From positions 19,597,138-19,661,137 of the forward strand of contig NC_023749.2 in assembly GCF_000499845.2 (NCBI RefSeq): DNA of 64,000 bases. The letters are read 5' to 3'. Both the position numbers and the translations under genes were made by a program. Each line of letters starts with the position of its first letter. Within the stretch, counting starts at the first letter, position 1. Shown here in pieces: positions 58,501 through 64,000 of the stretch. Origin of the DNA: Phaseolus vulgaris. Taxonomy: Eukaryota > Streptophyta > Magnoliopsida > Fabales > Fabaceae. The notes under the pieces were generated by a model. The model had not been told where the DNA came from. It made no database searches and was given only the letters and a program-made list of their open reading frames with translations.

Positions 58501-60977
58501 CGGACAAGTGTGCCGCTATCTTGGCGATGAGAAGCCCGGCCACTGTGAAGGAAGTGCAACAGCTCACAGGTCGGATGGCCGCCCTATCTCGCTTCGTGTC
58601 AGCTAGCGGAGAGAAGGGCCACCCATATTTCCAGTGTTTAAGGCGCAATAACAAGTTTGCCTGGACGAAGGAGTGTGAGGAAGCCTTCGTCAAGCTTAAG
58701 GAGTATCTGGCGAGCCCGCCGGTTTTGTGCAAACCGCTGGTGGGAACCCCTCTCAGGTTGTATTTTGCTGTAACTGAGAGGGCGGTGAGTGCGGTGCTCG
58801 CCCAGGACCAAGATCAGGCTCAGAAGCCTATTTATTTTGTTAGTAAGGTGCTGTAGGGCCCCGAAACGAGATATCAGGCCCTGGAGAAGGCTGCGCTGGC
58901 TGTGGTATTTTCGGCGAGGAGGTTGCGCCACTATTTCCATAGCTTCACGATACTGGTAATGACTGACTTGCCCATCCAGAAGGTCTTGAAGAAGCCTGAC
59001 GTTGCTGGGAGGATGGTGAAGTGGGCGGTGGAGCTGTCGGAGTTTGATATTAAGTATGAGCCCCGAGGCCCGATCAAGGGGCAAATCTTCGCAGATTTCG
59101 TGGTCGAGCTCTCATCTTAGGCGACACGAGTTGAAGGGGATGACTTTTGTTGGGTGCTTTCAGTGGATGGATCGTCGAACCAGCAGGGTAGCGGTGCTGG
59201 AGTCATCCTGGAGGGACCCAACGGCGTGCTGATTGAACAATCTTTGAGGTTTGCCTTCAAGGCCAGCAACAATCAAGCAGAATATGAGGCGCTGATCGCC
59301 GGAATTTTGCTGGCCAAAGAGATGGGAGCTAGGGTGCTGATGGCAAAGAGTGACTCGCTGCTAGTCACGGGGCAAGTAACAGGCGAGTTCCAGGCTAAAG
59401 ATCCACAAATGGCGGCTTACCTAGAGTATGTGCAGGAATTGAAGAGTTCCTTTGCCTCCTTTGAAGTGGTGCATGTGCCTAGAGAGCAGAATGCCCGAGC
59501 TGACTTGCTAGCTAAGCTCGCCAGTTCAGGCAAGGGGGGTAGGCAGAGGACGGTGATTCAAGAAACTCTGAAGACGCCGAGAGCATTTGTAGCAGATCAC
59601 CTGGTTCTTCAGATAAGCAAGTCGACAGAGAAAGCGGCGAGGAGTCACAGATCCCTGACCCAAGAGACCTTGAGATCGCCGAGAATAAGAGCATGTCGGG
59701 GAGAGAAGGTGACCATGACGCAGGTCTGCGCTGCCCATGAGCCAGACACCTGGATAACACAGTACAAGCGGTGCCTGGCAGATGGCCTTCTCCCGCTGGA
59801 TCAGACAAAGGCTAGGAAGATAAAGAAGAATTCTAGCAAGTTCACATTGATTGATGGCGAGTTGTACAGGTTTGGGTTCACTCACCCACTCCTGGAGTGT
59901 GTGCACGGAGAAAAATGTACGAGAATTATGGCAGAGCTCCACGAAGGGATATGCGGAAGCCACGTCGGGGGTCGAGCTCTGGCCGCAAGGACTCTCCGTG
60001 CAGGGTACTACTGGCCAACGATGAGAGAAGATTGCAAGAGGTATGCGCAGTGTTGCAAACAATGCCAACAGCACGCCGATTGGCACAAGGCGCCTCCCGA
60101 GGAGTTGAAGTCGATCTATAGCCCTTGGCCGTTTCATACATGGGGAATCGACATCCTGGGACCATTCCCGCTGGCGATCAGGCAGATGAAATACTTGGTG
60201 GTGGCGATTGAATACTTCACCAAGTGGATCGAAGCAGAACCAGTGGCCCAGATCACCGCACACAAGATTGAGGGTTTCGTGTGGAAGAACATTGTGTGCC
60301 GGTTTGGTGTGCCCAAGCGCCTGGTGTCGGACAACGGGACTTAGTTTGCAAGTCACCTGTTGAAGAAGCTGTGCAAAGGGGTGGGAATTCAACAAGTGTT
60401 TGCATCCGTTGAGCACCCTCAGACGAATGGCCAAGTAGAGTCAGCCAATCGGGTGTTGCTGAGAGGTTTGAAGAGAAGGCTAGAGAAAGCCAAAGGAAGT
60501 TGGGCTGAGGAGGTACCCCGTATAGTCTGGGTGTACCACACCACCGAGCAGTCAAGAACCCATGAGACCCCGTTCAGCTTGGTCTATGGGTGTGACGCAA
60601 TGATTCCAGTAGAGATCCAGGAGAGCTCGCCGAGATTCCAGAACTTCGTAGAGGAAGACTCGAATGAGGAGAGAAGGTTGAACCTGGATCTACTGGATGA
60701 GGTCAGGGAAGAGGCGAGATTGAAAGCTGAGGCGGTGAAGAGAAGGATTGAACGAAGATATAACTCGAAGGTGATGCCGAGACAGTTCAGAGAAGGCAAC
60801 CTGGTGATGAGGAAAGCCCACCAGTACGAGATGGAGAATAAACTGTCGCCCAAGTGGACGGGACCGTTCAGAATAACCGAGGCGCTCGGGAACGGCGCCT
60901 ACCGCTTAGAGACATTGGAAGGAGGGGCGATTCCTCGCACTTGGAACGCCACGCACCTCAAGTTGTATTACAGTTAA
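55539..60977 (+). pseudogene. Tat gag-pol polyprotein, unit 3 (one frame, 1813 codons, six TAG)
   Basis: From Met 55539 to TAA 60977 there is one uninterrupted phase, broken only by TAG at codons 204, 712, 910, 1106, 1194 and 1602 (56148, 57672, 58266, 58854, 59118, 60342). Domains: gag (about 90-260); a Cys-His box CEFHQGFGHTVDSC (375-388); aspartic protease LVDQGSSAD (Asp511); RT with Asp866 (SFLDAFSGY) and YVDD (928-931); degenerate gypsy RNase H (about 1070-1190); a second, plant aRH RNase H with D1210, E1250, D1272 and D1322; integrase with HHCC (H1468, H1475, C1506, C1509) and D1538, D1598, E1634 (35 residues between the last two). The C terminus ends NATHLKLYYS, typical of Tat. All checked catalytic residues are intact. 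At four stops the family has Gln (GATY-Q-RLMD, SKVL-Q-GPE, DNGT-Q-FAS, QY-Q-GESLRDY; from memory), so CAG to TAG is likely. Confidence 0.92.
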
Positions 60978-62408
60978 GAACTTTGTAAGTAAAGACAAAC
61001 ACGAAGTTATATTACAATGTTTTTGTTAAAACAGTTTGAAGGGGGCACTCTTTTCCCTAAGGAGGGTTTTTAATGAGGCCACCCAATAAAGAAGAGTTTT
61101 CGAAGTTTGAAGTGTTTTAGATTGCATGCTTGCTATTTTCCAAAGTTTTGAAGAAAGACCTTGTCACTTATATGTGATTTAAGGCAAGTTAAAGATATAT
61201 TGCATGCTTTCTAAAAAGTTAAAGTCCTCATCGTCTTTCGGCGATCGGAGGCACCAGTTAAAAGACCTCAACGCCCTCGCGCGTTCTGAGGCGAGATAAA
61301 GACCTCCTCGCCGTCGAGCGAGTGCAGGCTAGGAAGAGTGAAAAAGTCCTCAGTGTTTCTGGGGGCGAGAAGATGTAACCCCTGGAGCAATGTAGAGGCA
61401 CCAGTAAAAAGTCCTCAGTGTTTCTGGGGGCGAGAAGATGTAACCACTGGAGCAATGTAGAGGCACCAGTGAAAAAGTCCTCAGTGTTTCTGGGGGCGAG
61501 AAGATGTAACCCCTGGAGCAATGTAGAGGCACCAGTAAAAAGTCCTCAGTGTTTCTGGGGGCGAGAAGATGTAACCCCTGGAGCAATGTAGAGGCACCAG
61601 TGAAAAGTCCTCAGTGTTTCTGGGGGAGAGAAGATGTAACCCCTGGGGCAATGTAGAGGCACGAGTTAAAGACCTTCTCGCCTATGAGCGAGTTCAGGCG
61701 AGTTAAAGACCTTCTCGCCTATGAGCGAGTTCAGGCGAGTTAAAGACCTTCTCGCCGATGAGCGAGTTCAGGCAAGATAAAATCCTTCTCGTCTCGAACG
61801 AGTTCAGGTATGGTGTAAAGGGTGGAAGAAGTTTGGAGGGTGGCTAAGGTAGGTTCGAAGAGAACGCCTAGCCACCCGGTCTCTTGTTCTGAAGCTCAAG
61901 GAGGTAGAGAAGGATCCGAAAGGCACCTCTACCCCCAGATGAAGGAACAATGGCCAAGTTGTGAAGGCAGGAAGAAGCTAATATCGTCAAAAGTCTTTGG
62001 CGACCAGGAAAAGTTCAAGCAATGGCGAGAAAGTTAAGACCCGTTTTGATAAGGCAGATCGGGTGAGCGATGTCTCAAGCCATTAGTTGAGTTGAAGTTC
62101 GTTATTTGAAGAGCGATTTTACGCTAAGGTTCATTGCCTTGAGATTACAAGTTGTTAGAGTGATTATTATTCGAAAGTCAGTGGTTCGAAGCAGTTAAGT
62201 ATGTAATCGCGCTTACGAAATCGCCAAGTTAATTTCTAGAAGAAAATTGCGCAAGGAAAGATAAAGCAGACAGAGAAGTTACAAGAAGAAATACAAGGAC
62301 TTTATCATAAAGTAAATATCAGTTCAAGGCACATGTACAGGAAAATAGAAGGTTTATTACAATCATATGTAAGGAGAAAGCATAAAGGTAGTGGATGGAA
62401 GGAATTAA
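60978..62408 (+). other. 3' UTR of unit 3, with minisatellites
   Basis: 65-bp repeat (61341-61662, five copies) and 37-bp repeat (from 61663, three copies). Non-coding. Confidence 0.8.
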
Positions 62409-63913
62409 TCAGTCTTCAGCGGGAACAACCTTCCCATCCACCACCTCGTTGTTGAGAGGCACCATGGTAAGATCTAGATCGGGGTACAGGCAGGCGAACT
62501 ATTCCCGGGCGGCCTCGAATCCAGCAGCAAGAATCTGGGCAGAACTCAGGTCAAGTTCTTCGATCTGCTTCTTAAGTTCTTCAATCTGTTTCTTCAGCCC
62601 CTCGTTCTGCTGCTTCAGCTCTTCAGCTTGCTTCTTGAGTTCTTCGATGGTTTCCTGAGCTTGAAGAAGGTCTTCAGCAACCTTCTTGGATTCTGCCTGC
62701 GCCTGGCCCAGTTCAGCGGCGATCTTCTCGTTTTCTTTGTTGGCTTCAGCGAGCTTGGCCATGGTGTCGTCTCTTTCTTTCTCCACCTTCCCCAAGAAGA
62801 CCTCCCGATCGGCTGACCTTTTCTCGAGGTTCTTCACCTTGGCGGCGTCAACTTTGATCAAGGCCTCCAGGTCAGCCACTTTGACGCGATAAGGTACTAT
62901 CTTGCTCTCCAGCTCAATCTTCTCTTGAGCCAAGAGCTGCACCTTATGGCGTAGATCGGTGGCCTCCTTGCCCGCCACCCGGAGCTCGGTGCTCATGGCA
63001 TCTTCTACTCGGGAGTGCTCGATCTCGGCGAGTGTCAGATTGCAGGATAACCTCTCCGCCTCAATCCTTATGGTGCTGTTCTCGGTTCGGAGTGCGAAGA
63101 GGTCATCCTGGAGCTTCCTGGTAGAGCTTTCCACAGCTTTAGAGATGATGGAGGGGAAATCCTCCGCCATCATCTTCAGTTTTGCTGAAAAGGGCTCCCA
63201 TACCCTTTTGACCTCAAGAGAGAGGTTTGCTGGTGGAGGCACCGGGGGGGCTTGTTGTTGGTTTTCGCCGCCACCTTCTTGAGTTGGTTCCTCAGCAAGT
63301 GCTTCTTGGTGTGGTGGCGACGTCGGGGATTCGGTGATGAGGATGGGAGAGTTGTGAGCACCCTCATCCCCAACTGGAGCAGCCCCTGCGGTTGAAGCAT
63401 TTGAAGGAGGATCCCCTCCCGCTGATACATAAGGCATGGAGGCGCTCGGGGGGTTCTCCAAGAAATTGGCTTCGGCGGCCTCAACCACAGGAGGTGCAGA
63501 CGCCAATGGAATCGCTTGGACTGGTGAGGCGGGAGCTGGTGGAGGAAGCAATGTTGGAGGCGGGGCTGGTGTGGATGGCGGTGTTGATGTTGGAAGTGGA
63601 GGTGGAGCTGATGGTGAAGAAGGCGCCACCCTCTTCCTCTTGGTGACGAGGCCATCTTCAGTCGCCTCGTCGTCCTCTTCTTCCTCCTCATGAACCACTT
63701 GAGGGGCTTTCCTTTTTGGTTTCCTGAGGATAAGTTTCTTGCGCTGGTTGGCGGGCTGGGCCTCGGAGGAAGTTGGGCCTCTGGGTGGCGATCTGCCCTG
63801 TGCAGCGGCGATCTCCACCACAGAGTTTGGCACGGTCTGGGAGCCCGATGCCAACCCGTGGGCTCGGGCGAGCGCCCTCAGTTCAGCGAGTTTGCCCTGG
63901 CCCAACATACGAT
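62409..63913 (-). pseudogene. Antisense accessory gene, unit 3 (exon B only; rest beyond the window)
   Basis: Exon B is 63913-62409 with the same C-terminal TAG (62501-62499). The acceptor TTTATGCAG lies at 63914 on. The intron and exon A continue past 64000. The sequence otherwise equals unit 1. Confidence 0.85.
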
Positions 63914-64000
63914 CTGCATAAAGCAAAGATGCATGGGTTAGCTCAGAGAGAAAGATAAATGCATAAGTCAGTATGCAGCAGAAAGCAGATCAGTGGTGCA

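Larger units (their letters stand above)
31677..64000 (+). mobile_element. Tandem array of Tat-lineage Ty3/gypsy elements sharing single LTRs (three units, last truncated by the window)
   Basis: The order is LTR (31677-32495), interior, LTR (43000-43818), interior, LTR (54310-55128), interior. Periods are 11323 and 11310 bp. Each inner LTR is preceded by the polypurine-like tract AAGACTGGGGGGCTTG and followed by the PBS-like GGCGCCCACCGTGGGGCC, with no target duplications between units. One LTR thus serves as the 3' end of one unit and the 5' end of the next. That is the product of unequal LTR-LTR recombination, not of separate insertions. Lineage: gypsy order PR-RT-RH-IN, a second RNase H of the plant aRH type, and a large antisense gene in the 3' region, all typical of Tat elements. 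Confidence 0.95.

Noticed and set aside
59526..60434. 302-codon open frame on the minus strand across the integrase region (also shorter versions in units 1 and 2)
   Set aside because: It is an exact shadow of the plus-strand integrase codons, has no recognisable domain and is broken by 1-bp changes in the other units.
31677..64000. Three independent Tat insertions side by side
   Set aside because: There are no target duplications or extra LTRs at the unit boundaries; each boundary is a single LTR between polypurine tract and PBS.

Overview
The window is plant nuclear DNA, dominated by nested and tandem LTR retrotransposons, with one ordinary intron-containing gene (a RING-H2 ubiquitin ligase) and several exon scraps of other host genes. 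A legume of the Phaseolus/Vigna kind is my guess from the look of the retroelements; nothing here proves the species. There is no bacterial-style gene organisation, and I found no rRNA gene, tRNA gene or CRISPR array.

Layout. 1-9573: the 3' part of a Ty3/gypsy Tat-lineage element (copy 1). It carries an intron-containing antisense gene and ends in an LTR. A 4.86-kb palindromic LTR element (1633-6495, 5-bp target duplication) has inserted into that antisense gene. 9574-13892: the Ty1/copia element (minus strand, Sirevirus-like) into which copy 1 inserted. 13893-18730: decayed gypsy remnants in both orientations. 18833-26057: exon fragments of unrelated host genes, all on the plus strand (GDSL esterase/lipase, FEN1-like, LEUNIG-like WD40, EDR2/DUF1336-like), interrupted by a Tat solo LTR (19826-20706) and by a short, very young copia deletion derivative (22012-24741). 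About 27470-29200: the RING-H2 gene in four coding exons. 29078-31676: AT-rich intergenic DNA. 31677-64000: a head-to-tail array of three Tat units (period about 11.3 kb) that share single LTRs; the last unit runs off the window.

Each Tat unit reads LTR, PBS-like site, gag-PR-RT-RH-aRH-IN, a 3' UTR with two minisatellites, an antisense two-coding-exon gene (plus a probable 5' UTR intron), PPT, LTR. In the best copy (unit 3) the polyprotein is a single frame of 1813 codons with all the catalytic residues I checked, yet it is interrupted by six stop codons, every one TAG. The antisense gene of the array carries two more premature stops, both TAG.

The most unusual structures are: (i) the palindromic retrotransposon with two LTR-PBS arms in inverted orientation, whose left PBS looks copied from the primer tRNA and is fused straight to inverted protease sequence; (ii) the amber-only polyprotein; (iii) the LTR-sharing array, whose middle unit differs mainly by single-base deletions, which warns of assembly error; and (iv) the same-strand cluster of captured exons.
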